From a virus, in IMG/VR virus record IMGVR_UViG_3300007735_000462, positions 1 to 21,041 of that record: DNA of 21,041 bases. One strand, written 5' to 3'. Below, piece by piece: positions 1 to 6,014 of this stretch. Within the stretch, counting starts at the first letter, position 1. Every line of letters begins with the position of its first letter. The notes beneath the pieces were generated by a model. The model was not told where the DNA came from. It worked only from the letters and a program-made list of their open reading frames with translations, and did not search any database. The position numbers were made by a program, and so were the translations under genes.

Positions 1-1
1 A

Positions 2-46
2 CGGATGGCGGCGATCGCGGCAACCTTGGCCGCGTATAAGGGCTAA
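2..46 (+). CDS. 3' end of an upstream head gene (partial)
   Basis: Only the last 14 codons and a TAA stop at 44-46 lie in the window. The frame ending here (…MAAIAATLAAYKG) has G or C at nearly all third codon positions, like the genes that follow, and its stop falls inside the AAGGAGG ribosome site of the capsid gene, which is typical spacing for this genome. In phages of this layout the gene before the major capsid gene is usually the prohead protease or a scaffold, but nothing in 14 residues can show that. The frame starting at base 1 also ends nearby (stop 37-39), so the choice is tentative. Confidence 0.35.
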   Translation, partial: RMAAIAATLAAYKG

Positions 47-58
47 GGAGGCCCATCG

Positions 59-1405
59 ATGGACAACATCATGAAGGGCCTGGAGGATATCCAGGCAGGC
101 ATCGGCGCCATGGGCGCCCGTATCGACAGCATCGAGAAGGCGCAGAACCTCGCGGCCGACAACACCGCGCGGCGTCTGCCCGTCGGTGACGCTGGCACGG
201 CTGGTTCGAAGTTCGCCGGCCTTTCCGGTTCTGACGTCGCGTTCCTGCACGATCTCGTGAAGTCTGGCGCCATGCTCGGCCTTCGGCCCAGCGAGGAGCT
301 GACCAACGCTGCCAAGGCGCTGAACCGTCCGTCGATCGTCACGCCCGCTTCCAAGGCAGGCAACTTCCGCCCCTGGACCAAGGCTACCCTGAACGAGGGC
401 GCGTCGGGCTACGGCCAGCAGCTCGTCCCCGTCCAGTACGTGTCCGAGCTGTGGGATGCAGCCCGCGAGCGTTCCAAGGTGTTCGGCCAGATCCGCTCTT
501 TCGAGATGACCGCGCCCACCGCGTACCTGCCCGTGGCCGCCGACCTGCCGGAGCCTGACCTGGTTGGCGAGAACACCACGGCCAACAGCTTCCGCACCGA
601 GACGGCCCGCGCCGGCAGCAACAACGTCCTGGTGACCGCCAAGACGATGCTGTTCAACCAGGTGTTCACCGAGGAGCTCGAGGAGGATTCGCTGATCCCC
701 TTCGTGCCCTTCCTGCGCGAGATGCTGGCCAACGCCGTCGCGTTCTACTCGGATGCTGTCATTCTGAACGGCGACACCACCAACGCCGCCACCGGAAACA
801 TCAACAGCGACGACGCCGACCCGGCCGACACCAAGTACTACCTTGCCTTCGACGGCCTCCGCCACGTCGGCCTCGTGGACAACACCGCGAACGGTTCGGA
901 CTGCGGCGGCGCCCTGTCGCTCGCCAAGCTGAACGCGCTCAAGGGCCTGATGGTCGACAAGACGTACCTGCTGGACTGGGGCCACCCCGTGAACGCCGAC
1001 GACCTGCTGTTCGTCTGCGACCCCGGTTCGGCCGACGCCATCGGGCTGCTTGACCAGGCGGTCACCGTGGACAAGTTCGGCCCGCAGGCCGGCGTCAAGG
1101 TCGGCCAGGTTGCCAACATCCTCGGCAACCCGGTCATCGCGACGATGGCCATGGGCCTGACCGAGGCCGACGGCAAGATCAGCGCCACCGCTGCCAACAA
1201 CACCAAGGGCCAGATCGTCCTGTTCAACAAGCAGGCGTTCGCCGTCGGCATCCGCAAGGAGATCAGCTTCGACCTCGTGCGCGACCCGCGTATGGGCCAG
1301 ATCAGCCTGGTTTCCCGCTTCCGCCTTGGCTTCGGCCGCTACGCTCCCTCCGGTTCCGCCAGCTCCATCAACGGCGCTGCGGTCCTGTACAACATCAGCC
1401 TGTAG
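59..1405 (+). CDS. HK97-family major capsid protein
   Basis: Forms the icosahedral shell of the head. The 448-residue length and layout fit the HK97 fold family: a helical, coiled-coil-like N-terminal segment (about residues 1-35) and linker to about residue 100 resembling a delta/scaffold domain that is usually removed by a prohead protease, then the shell domain beginning near the NEGASGYGQQLVP stretch (about 118-130) with the family-typical pattern of interface strands and the C-terminal KEISFDLVRDPRMGQISLVS-like strand followed by a closing FRLGFG strand. The start is set by a strong AAGGAGG at 45-51, seven bases before ATG 59. Codon use is somewhat different from the neighbours (more AAC, AAG, CTC and GGT), as often seen in the most expressed virion gene. 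Family assignment comes from recognition of the sequence pattern, not from a search. Confidence 0.9.
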   Translation: MDNIMKGLEDIQAGIGAMGARIDSIEKAQNLAADNTARRLPVGDAGTAGSKFAGLSGSDVAFLHDLVKSGAMLGLRPSEELTNAAKALNRPSIVTPASKAGNFRPWTKATLNEGASGYGQQLVPVQYVSELWDAARERSKVFGQIRSFEMTAPTAYLPVAADLPEPDLVGENTTANSFRTETARAGSNNVLVTAKTMLFNQVFTEELEEDSLIPFVPFLREMLANAVAFYSDAVILNGDTTNAATGNINSDDADPADTKYYLAFDGLRHVGLVDNTANGSDCGGALSLAKLNALKGLMVDKTYLLDWGHPVNADDLLFVCDPGSADAIGLLDQAVTVDKFGPQAGVKVGQVANILGNPVIATMAMGLTEADGKISATAANNTKGQIVLFNKQAFAVGIRKEISFDLVRDPRMGQISLVSRFRLGFGRYAPSGSASSINGAAVLYNISL

Positions 1406-1414
1406 GCCAGCGAC

Positions 1415-1846
1415 ATGCCAGTGTTTGAGCAGATCGCTGCCCGTGGGCAGATTGTGCCGCTGCTGTTCGTGCAGGACAACGTGGCAGCCAGCCAGACGGA
1501 CGTCCAGCTGAACATTCAGGAGGTGGCCAGCGCGGCCGCCTTGCTGATTGACGGACTGACCATGCCGTGGGCTGGTAGTGTTGTGGGCATCAGCGTGGAT
1601 CTGTCGGCTGCGGCTTCGGCTGGCCAGCTGACCGTCGGCGCCACCATCGGCGGTACCGAGGCCGCAGCAACCACCCAGACCATCACGACCGCCACGGCGG
1701 CGCGTGCTGTATTCCAGGCGGACGCTGTGCGCTTCGTTGCCGGCGACAAGCTGGGCGTCGAGATCACCACGAACGCGGGCTGGAACGCCACCACGGCGGA
1801 TCTGGCCGTGGTCGTGTGGGTCTTGCTGGACTGCCAAGGCGCGTAG
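1415..1846 (+). CDS. small beta-rich virion protein (possible head decoration protein)
   Basis: A 143-residue protein starting nine bases after the capsid stop, with only a weak ribosome site, so translation is probably coupled to the capsid gene. The sequence is dominated by alternating hydrophobic and Ala/Thr residues with the pattern AGSVVGISVDLS… VRFVAGDKLGVEITTNAGW… ADLAVVVWVLLD. Similar beta-sandwich modules occur in accessory virion proteins of many siphophages, where they decorate heads or tails. No signal peptide or true membrane helix is convincing. Position directly after the capsid gene favours a head decoration or head fibre role; this is inferred from position and composition only. 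Confidence 0.6.
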   Translation: MPVFEQIAARGQIVPLLFVQDNVAASQTDVQLNIQEVASAAALLIDGLTMPWAGSVVGISVDLSAAASAGQLTVGATIGGTEAAATTQTITTATAARAVFQADAVRFVAGDKLGVEITTNAGWNATTADLAVVVWVLLDCQGA

Positions 1847-1909
1847 GACGGGACGCGACGTAGGCCACGCTGGCGGGTGCTGGCGTGGCCTACAGCACAG
1901 GAGGGGAAC

Positions 1910-2320
1910 ATGAACAGCCCAACATTGGGCAGCCTGAAAACGGTAGACGCCCTGCCGCTGGCGCAACGCACGGCAGCCGTGGATGGTGCGGCGGTCAACG
2001 CCTACTACGTCAAGGATGATCCCGTGACAGGTGCGTGGATCGGCTGGTTTCAAGATCTTGCCATCTTCGTGAACCAGACTGCTGGAAGCGGCAACAACGG
2101 GGGCAACTACCTACAGGTGACCGTGCAGGGACGCATCGACAGCGACCACGCGTGGGCTACGCTTCCGCAGAGCCATGACATCAAGATCACGGCAAACGCC
2201 GCCACCGGCTACTACGCTCGAGTGGAGGGGCCAATCCTGCCCGAGCTGCGCGTGGTGGTCAGCGAGACAGGTACGGCCGATGCTACCTTTGAGGTGCATC
2301 TGGCGCTGCAATCGGACTAG
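1910..2320 (+). CDS. virion-associated protein of unknown function
   Basis: A 136-residue protein. The frame is open back to a GTG at 1877, but ATG 1910 is the better start because CAGGAGGGG (1898-1906) lies right before it. The sequence is beta-rich (LAIFVNQTAGSGNNGGNYLQVTVQGRID; RVVVSETGTADATFEVHLALQSD) and resembles the small structural proteins that often sit between capsid and connector genes. The pattern of a variable sugar- or protein-exposed sandwich ending in a long strand is visible, but I do not recognise a named family. A second head decoration protein is a reasonable guess. Confidence 0.55.
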   Translation: MNSPTLGSLKTVDALPLAQRTAAVDGAAVNAYYVKDDPVTGAWIGWFQDLAIFVNQTAGSGNNGGNYLQVTVQGRIDSDHAWATLPQSHDIKITANAATGYYARVEGPILPELRVVVSETGTADATFEVHLALQSD

Positions 2321-2331
2321 AGGGGGAAGCC

Positions 2332-2556
2332 GTGATCAAGTGCATCAGCCGCTACAGCAGCAGCTTGGGCGCGTTCAAGGTGGGTGACGTCATCGAGCAT
2401 GCGGCGCTGATCGCTGCCCTGCTGGCTGACAGCCCGGCGAGCTTCGCGCCCATCGAGGCCGACGCCGTGCCCGAGGTAAAGGCAGCCGACGACGAGCAGC
2501 CGGCGCCAGTGGCCGTCGTGCAGAAGCCTGCACGCATGGTCCGGCGGAAGGGGTAG
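2332..2556 (+). CDS. small acidic/Pro-Ala-rich head-region protein
   Basis: A 74-residue protein with GTG start at 2332 preceded by AGAGGGGGA (2319-2327). The first 40 residues look folded (CISRYSSSLGAFKVGDVIEHAALIAALLADSP), followed by a disordered acidic, Pro/Ala-rich stretch and a basic C-terminus (ARMVRRKG). The layout, a short folded part containing a GDVI/GDVV box and a low-complexity acidic tail, is shared with the gene at 4123-4359, suggesting two related small proteins flanking the head-tail connector genes. No function is recognised. Confidence 0.6.
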   Translation: MIKCISRYSSSLGAFKVGDVIEHAALIAALLADSPASFAPIEADAVPEVKAADDEQPAPVAVVQKPARMVRRKG

Positions 2557-2559
2557 CAC

Positions 2560-3171
2560 GTGGCCATCACGAACGGCTACGCCACGCTGGCAGAGATCAA
2601 GGCGCGCCTGTCCATCGAATCAAGCGACACGCAGGACGACGCGATGCTGGAAGCGTGCGTCGAGGCAGCCAGCCGGCAGATCGACAAGTTCACCGGCACG
2701 CGCTTCTACACGGCCGGCAGTCAGGTGCGGTATTTCGAGGCGCTAGATCCCCTGCGCGTCATCATCGACGACGCCACGGCCATCACGGCAATCGAGCAGG
2801 ACCTGCAAGCAAACCGCACCTACAGCGACACCGTGGACCTGGCGGACGTGGATCTGCTGCCTGACAACGCCCAGCAGCTCGGCCTGCCCTACCAGCAGCT
2901 GGCCATCGTGCCCGACAGCCCCAAGACCTTCATCACCGACAGGCGCGGCATCAAGGTGACGGGCACGTGGGGATACGCTTCCAGCGCACCGCCTGCAGTC
3001 AAGCAGGCGTGCCTGCTGCTGGCGGCTGCCATGTTCCGTCGCAAGGATGCGCCGTTCGGCATCGCTGGCGGTGGCGAGGTTGGCCAGGCGATCCAGCTTG
3101 CGGCGATGGACCCGACGGCCCGGCTGCTGCTGGCACCGTTCCGGCGCCTTGGCGTCACGGACCTGGTGTAG
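2560..3171 (+). CDS. head-tail connector (adaptor) protein, HK97 gp6-like
   Basis: A 203-residue protein starting at GTG 2560, four bases after the previous stop, with GGAAGGGG upstream. The N-terminal pattern YATLAEIKARLSIESSDTQDDAMLEACVEAASRQIDKFTGTRFY is the signature of phage head-tail adaptor proteins: a helix that begins with a TL-x-E-x-K motif, a long helix ending in ID-x-x-TGR-x-FY. Later parts (ITDRRGIKVTGTWGYASSAPPAVKQACLLLAAAMFRRKDAP) also fit the family, with a WGY turn before the last helix. In known phages this protein forms a ring of 12-13 copies under the portal. Its position before the gp10-like and terminator genes agrees. Confidence 0.8.
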   Translation: MAITNGYATLAEIKARLSIESSDTQDDAMLEACVEAASRQIDKFTGTRFYTAGSQVRYFEALDPLRVIIDDATAITAIEQDLQANRTYSDTVDLADVDLLPDNAQQLGLPYQQLAIVPDSPKTFITDRRGIKVTGTWGYASSAPPAVKQACLLLAAAMFRRKDAPFGIAGGGEVGQAIQLAAMDPTARLLLAPFRRLGVTDLV

Positions 3172-3725
3172 TGGCTGACGGCCTGAGCATACAGGTGCGG
3201 CTGGACGGCTTTGACCGGCTGGTTCGCAGTCTGGACAGCGTGGATGTCGGGCAGCGCACGCGCCTGTTCCTTGACGGCGTGGGCCACCTGATCGTCAGCG
3301 AGGCGCGGCTGCGGGCGCCCGTGAACGTCGGCCTGCTGCGGTCCAGCATCTTCCATGAGGTGGACCAGCAGGAGCCGCCGCGGTGGGTGGACGTGGGAAG
3401 CCGGGTGCGGTACGCGCCCTACATGGAGTACGGCACGGGCACGACGCACGATCATCCGTCGTGGCCGAAGGTGCGCCATATCCCCTTCGTGGGCCGCGAC
3501 GAGGACGGCCGGCCGGTGGCCGCGCTGTTCTGGTACGCCAAGCGCAAGGGGCTGGGCTTCGGCGGCGGCTACGCCATCGCGCGGGCCATCGCCAAGCGCG
3601 GCGGCCTGATGCCTCGGCGCTTCCTGCGCGGCAGCATCGAGGACCTGCGCGGGCGCATCGGCGAGCGGTGGGTGGAGGTGCGCGACGGTATCAGCCGGCA
3701 CGTCGCTGGCGGGGGGAACGCGTGA
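3171..3725 (+). CDS. HK97 gp10-like minor structural protein (tail completion)
   Basis: The frame is open from further upstream, but the start is placed at GTG 3171, which overlaps the previous stop as TAGTG; starting earlier would overlap the connector gene by about 200 bases. The resulting 184-residue protein has the gp10-like pattern: an N-terminal QVRLDGFDRLVRSLDSV strand-helix, EARLRAPVNVGLLRSSI, then YAPYMEYGTG and a C-terminal MPRRFLRGSIEDLR. In HK97-like phages this protein acts at the head-tail joint. It ends in GTGA shared with the next start, so the two are translationally coupled. An insertion rich in Gly/Arg around residues 95-145 makes it slightly longer than the compact family members. 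Confidence 0.78.
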   Translation: MADGLSIQVRLDGFDRLVRSLDSVDVGQRTRLFLDGVGHLIVSEARLRAPVNVGLLRSSIFHEVDQQEPPRWVDVGSRVRYAPYMEYGTGTTHDHPSWPKVRHIPFVGRDEDGRPVAALFWYAKRKGLGFGGGYAIARAIAKRGGLMPRRFLRGSIEDLRGRIGERWVEVRDGISRHVAGGGNA

Positions 3726-4126
3726 ACATCAGCAGCATTCGCGACGGCCTGAAAACGCGCCTGCAAACCATCAGCGGCCTGCGCTGCTACGACGTGCTGC
3801 CCGATGGCTTCGCGCCGCCTGCCGCGCTTGTCGCGCCGCCTAGCCTGATCCAGTACGGGGCCAGCCTTGGCAAGGCTTGGAACAGAACGCAGCTGACGGT
3901 GCGGGTGCTGGTCGCCAAGGCCAGCGACAGGGCAGCGCAGGACAAGCTGGACACGTACCTCGGCACCGGCACGGCCACCAGCGTGGCAGACGCCATCGAG
4001 GCCGACACCACGCTGGGCGGGGCGTGCAACCTCGCAAGGGTATTGTCCGCGCAAGGCGTGGGCGTCTACGATTATGCAGGGGTGCCCCTACTGGGCGCCG
4101 AGTTCACGATCGAGGTGCTAGCGTGA
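3722..4126 (+). CDS. tail terminator-like protein
   Basis: A 134-residue protein that starts at GTG 3722 inside the previous stop (GTGA). The order helix (ISSIRDGLKTRLQTISGLRCYD), PPAALV strand, a central beta sheet with VRVLVAKASDRAAQDKLDTYLG, the SVADAIEADTTLGG segment and the terminal LLGAEFTIEVL strand is the usual layout of tail terminator proteins in siphophages, which cap the tail tube and join it to the head. Its place between the gp10-like gene and the major tail gene supports this. The frame is open upstream within the previous gene, which is a shadow. Confidence 0.68.
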   Translation: MNISSIRDGLKTRLQTISGLRCYDVLPDGFAPPAALVAPPSLIQYGASLGKAWNRTQLTVRVLVAKASDRAAQDKLDTYLGTGTATSVADAIEADTTLGGACNLARVLSAQGVGVYDYAGVPLLGAEFTIEVLA

Positions 4127-4359
4127 CCTGGAAGGCCAAGGCGCAGCTGTTCCATGACCCGTCGCAGGCAGAGTTCCAGCCCGGGGACGTGGTGCCTGAT
4201 GCCGTCGTGGCCGACAGCCCGTGGCTGGTCGAGGCGGGGCTGGTCGTCGATCCCAAGGCCAAGCCTGTGGCGGCGGACGCGCCTGCGCCCGAAGCGCCCG
4301 CAGCCGACGCGGTGAACTCTGACGACCCCGAGGCCGTGCCGGCCGATGAGGAGGGCTAG
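4123..4359 (+). CDS. small acidic-tailed protein before the tail tube genes
   Basis: A 78-residue protein starting at GTG 4123, overlapping the terminator stop by four bases (GTGA). The first half (AKAQLFHDPSQAEFQPGDVVPDAVVADSPWLVEAGLVVDP) is probably folded; the second half is Pro/Ala/Asp/Glu-rich and ends in DEEG, so it is likely disordered. The GDVV box and tail recall the gene at 2332-2556. The frame extends far upstream inside the terminator gene, but that part is an out-of-frame shadow. Function unknown; it may be a virion accessory or assembly factor. Confidence 0.6.
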   Translation: MTWKAKAQLFHDPSQAEFQPGDVVPDAVVADSPWLVEAGLVVDPKAKPVAADAPAPEAPAADAVNSDDPEAVPADEEG

Positions 4360-5064
4360 ATGGCCTTTGTAGCAGGCAAGGGCGCGCGCGTCATCCTCGG
4401 CGCGTTTGACCTGTCCGCGTACCTGAAGAACGCCAGCCTGGCGGCCACCAAGGACACGCTGGACACGACCGTGTTCACCGACGGCAGCCGCAACTACATC
4501 GAGGGCCAGAAGGCCGGAACGGCTACCCTGTCGGGGCTGTTCGACGGCGCAGACGACACACAGGACGAGCAGGTGCAAGGGGCCTTCGCCAGCGCAAACG
4601 TGACCAACGTGTGCATCGGGCTGGGTGGGCTGGCCATCGGAACTCCCGTCTACTGTGGCCGCGTGTGGGACGCCCAGTACGAGCAGGGCGCCAGCTTTGA
4701 CGGGCTAGTGACATTCGGGGCCAGCTTGCAGGTAGATGGCGGCTGGGAGCGTTCCGTCAGCCTGCACGCGCTGGGCGCCGAGACTGGCACCGGCAGCTAC
4801 ACCAGCGTAGACAACGGCGCGGGCACGTCGGCCGGTGGTGCGGCCTACATCTTCGTGACCGCGCAGAGCGGCGCGGCCGGCACCGTCCTGGTGGAGCACA
4901 GCACGGACAACGTGACGTTCACGACGCTGGCCACGTTCAGCGGGCTGTCTGGCACCAGCGCTACGCGCACCACGGTGGCAGGCACGGTTAACCGCTACGT
5001 GCGCGCCCGCCTGTCGGTGGCGTCTACCAGCATCACGTTTCAAGTGGCATTCGATCGCTTCTAG
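4360..5064 (+). CDS. major tail (tube) protein, paralog 1, with C-terminal beta-sandwich extension
   Basis: A 234-residue protein whose ATG follows the previous stop directly (TAGATG) with GAGGAGGG upstream. Residues 1 to about 128 match the shorter protein encoded next (5074-5499): both begin MAFVAGKG, share TKD-x-L-[DE]TT, [RS]-x-YIEG, a DGA segment, and end the domain with FDG[LV]V[TS]F-x-A[ST]LQV. This is the pattern of tail tube proteins, which polymerise into the hollow tail. Residues about 129-234 are an extra Thr/Ser/Gly-rich beta domain (AAYIFVTAQSGAAGTVLVEHS… VNRYVRARLSVAS) like the Ig-like or carbohydrate-binding domains displayed on the outside of some phage tails. It probably forms part of the tube surface or a specialised end ring. 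Confidence 0.75.
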   Translation: MAFVAGKGARVILGAFDLSAYLKNASLAATKDTLDTTVFTDGSRNYIEGQKAGTATLSGLFDGADDTQDEQVQGAFASANVTNVCIGLGGLAIGTPVYCGRVWDAQYEQGASFDGLVTFGASLQVDGGWERSVSLHALGAETGTGSYTSVDNGAGTSAGGAAYIFVTAQSGAAGTVLVEHSTDNVTFTTLATFSGLSGTSATRTTVAGTVNRYVRARLSVASTSITFQVAFDRF

Positions 5065-5073
5065 GAGGGCACC

Positions 5074-5499
5074 ATGGCATTCGTTGCAGGCAAGGGCTAC
5101 AAGGTCAAGATCGGTTCTGATGAGGTCACGTCGTATCTGACCAACGTTTCGCAGCCGCTGACCAAGGACGCGCTGGAAACCACCACGATGGGCGACAGCG
5201 CGCGGGACTACATCGAGGGCCTGAAGGGCGCCACGATCAGCCTGAGCGGCCGATGGGACGGCGCAAGCGCTACGGCCATTGATCAGGTCCTACACGCCGC
5301 ATACGCCAGTAGCAGCCTGGTGACGTTCAGCCTGAACCCGACCGGCACGCCTACCTTTAGCCTGACGGCGCCCGGCTACACCGGCAACATGATCGTGACG
5401 AACTACGAGCACAACGCCGCGTTTGACGGCGTGGTGTCATTCTCTGCCACGCTCCAGGTTTCAGGCGCCGTGACCCGCGCAACGTCCGGTGGCTTCTAG
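5074..5499 (+). CDS. major tail (tube) protein, paralog 2, short form
   Basis: A 141-residue protein with TAGGAGGGC before ATG 5074. It is the compact version of the preceding protein: same N-terminal MAFVAGKG, same TKDALETT, YIEGLKG and FDGVVSFSATLQVSG segments, without the C-terminal beta domain. Length and simple beta-rich layout fit a tail tube subunit. Two tandem tube-like genes may supply the bulk tube protein and a surface-decorated variant, or one may be a distinct end-ring protein. The stop at 5497-5499 overlaps the GTG of the chaperone gene (TAGTG). Confidence 0.75.
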   Translation: MAFVAGKGYKVKIGSDEVTSYLTNVSQPLTKDALETTTMGDSARDYIEGLKGATISLSGRWDGASATAIDQVLHAAYASSSLVTFSLNPTGTPTFSLTAPGYTGNMIVTNYEHNAAFDGVVSFSATLQVSGAVTRATSGGF

Positions 5500-5828
5500 T
5501 GCAGCGCGACGCTATCCTGGCCGCCTTGCAGCCGACCTTCCAGGAGGTGCAGGCGGCAGGCGGCGCTGTGGTGGTGCAGGTCAAGGACCTGACCGTGCGC
5601 GAGCGCGAGGCGTGGCGCACCGCCAGCGCCAACGAGGACGGCACGCTGAAGCCTGACTGGCTGCTACAGCTGCTCTCGCTGGCCGTGCACGACGGCGACC
5701 ATGCCAAGCTGTGGCCGACGGCTGCTGACGTGGACGGGCCGGACGCCATCATCAGCGAGCTGGCGCAGGCTGTGCTGCGGCAGAACGGGCTGGCGGCCGA
5801 CAGCCAGAAGGAAGCCCAGGGAAACTAG
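5499..5828 (+). CDS. tail assembly chaperone, short form (lambda gpG analog)
   Basis: A 109-residue protein starting at GTG 5499, one base overlapping the previous stop. It lies between the tail tube genes and the tape measure gene, exactly where siphophages encode the pair of tail assembly chaperones that hold the tape measure protein in a competent state. Sequence features such as VQVKDLTVREREAWRTA and LLSLAVHDGD… LWPTAADVDGPDAIISELAQAVLRQNGL resemble gpG-like chaperones. The last codons CAG GGA AAC TAG contain the slippery heptamer GGGAAAC at 5819-5825, through which a fraction of ribosomes should shift into the -1 frame and make the longer GT protein. Chaperones of this type are not found in mature virions. 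Confidence 0.8.
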   Translation: MQRDAILAALQPTFQEVQAAGGAVVVQVKDLTVREREAWRTASANEDGTLKPDWLLQLLSLAVHDGDHAKLWPTAADVDGPDAIISELAQAVLRQNGLAADSQKEAQGN

Positions 5829-5869
5829 AGCGCGCGCCAGAACGGCGGTTCGTGTTCGCGCTGGCGCGC
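5819..5869 (+). promoter_or_regulatory. -1 programmed ribosomal frameshift signal
   Basis: The heptamer GGGAAAC (5819-5825) fits X XXY YYZ exactly in the zero frame (G GGA AAC) and is followed directly by the zero-frame stop TAG. A perfect 9-bp inverted repeat begins six bases later: GCGCGCCAG at 5832-5840 pairs with CTGGCGCGC at 5861-5869, leaving a 20-base loop. Slip site, spacing and stem match the usual prokaryotic -1 frameshift arrangement; lambda uses GGGAAAG at the same gene position. I found no clear pseudoknot partner for the loop. Confidence 0.85.
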
Positions 5870-6010
5870 AAGCTGGGGATGACGGTGGCGAGGTTGCAGG
5901 CCGAGATGACCTCGGCAGAGCTGACGGAGTGGGCGGCGTTCTTTACGCTTGAAGCAATCGAGCAGGAGCAGCAGGCGGCGGCGCAGCGCGCCAAGGCGAG
6001 GATGAGGTAG
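5825..6010 (+). CDS. T part of the frameshifted tail assembly chaperone GT (-1 frame)
   Basis: This reading frame has no start of its own near a good ribosome site and continues the chaperone gene in the -1 frame after the slip at 5819-5825. The extension adds 61 residues (LERAPERRFVFALARKLGMTVARL… then MTSAELTEWAAFFTLEAIEQEQQ…RMR) to the 109 of the short form, giving a GT protein of about 170 residues. The segment MTSAELTEWAAFF followed by a charged, Gln-rich helix is the typical signature of the T domain, which contacts the tail tube protein. GTG 5852 and ATG 5879 are in frame but lack a clear Shine-Dalgarno. The stop lies four bases before the tape measure ATG. Confidence 0.82.
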   Translation, partial: LERAPERRFVFALARKLGMTVARLQAEMTSAELTEWAAFFTLEAIEQEQQAAAQRAKARMR

Positions 6011-6014
6011 CACA

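Noticed and set aside
2889-3701. Minus-strand open frame (270 codons)
   Set aside because: Crosses two well-supported + strand genes and has antisense-type composition.
5852-6010. T domain as an independently started gene
   Set aside because: GTG 5852 and ATG 5879 lack a good ribosome site, while a perfect slippery heptamer joins the frame to the upstream gene.
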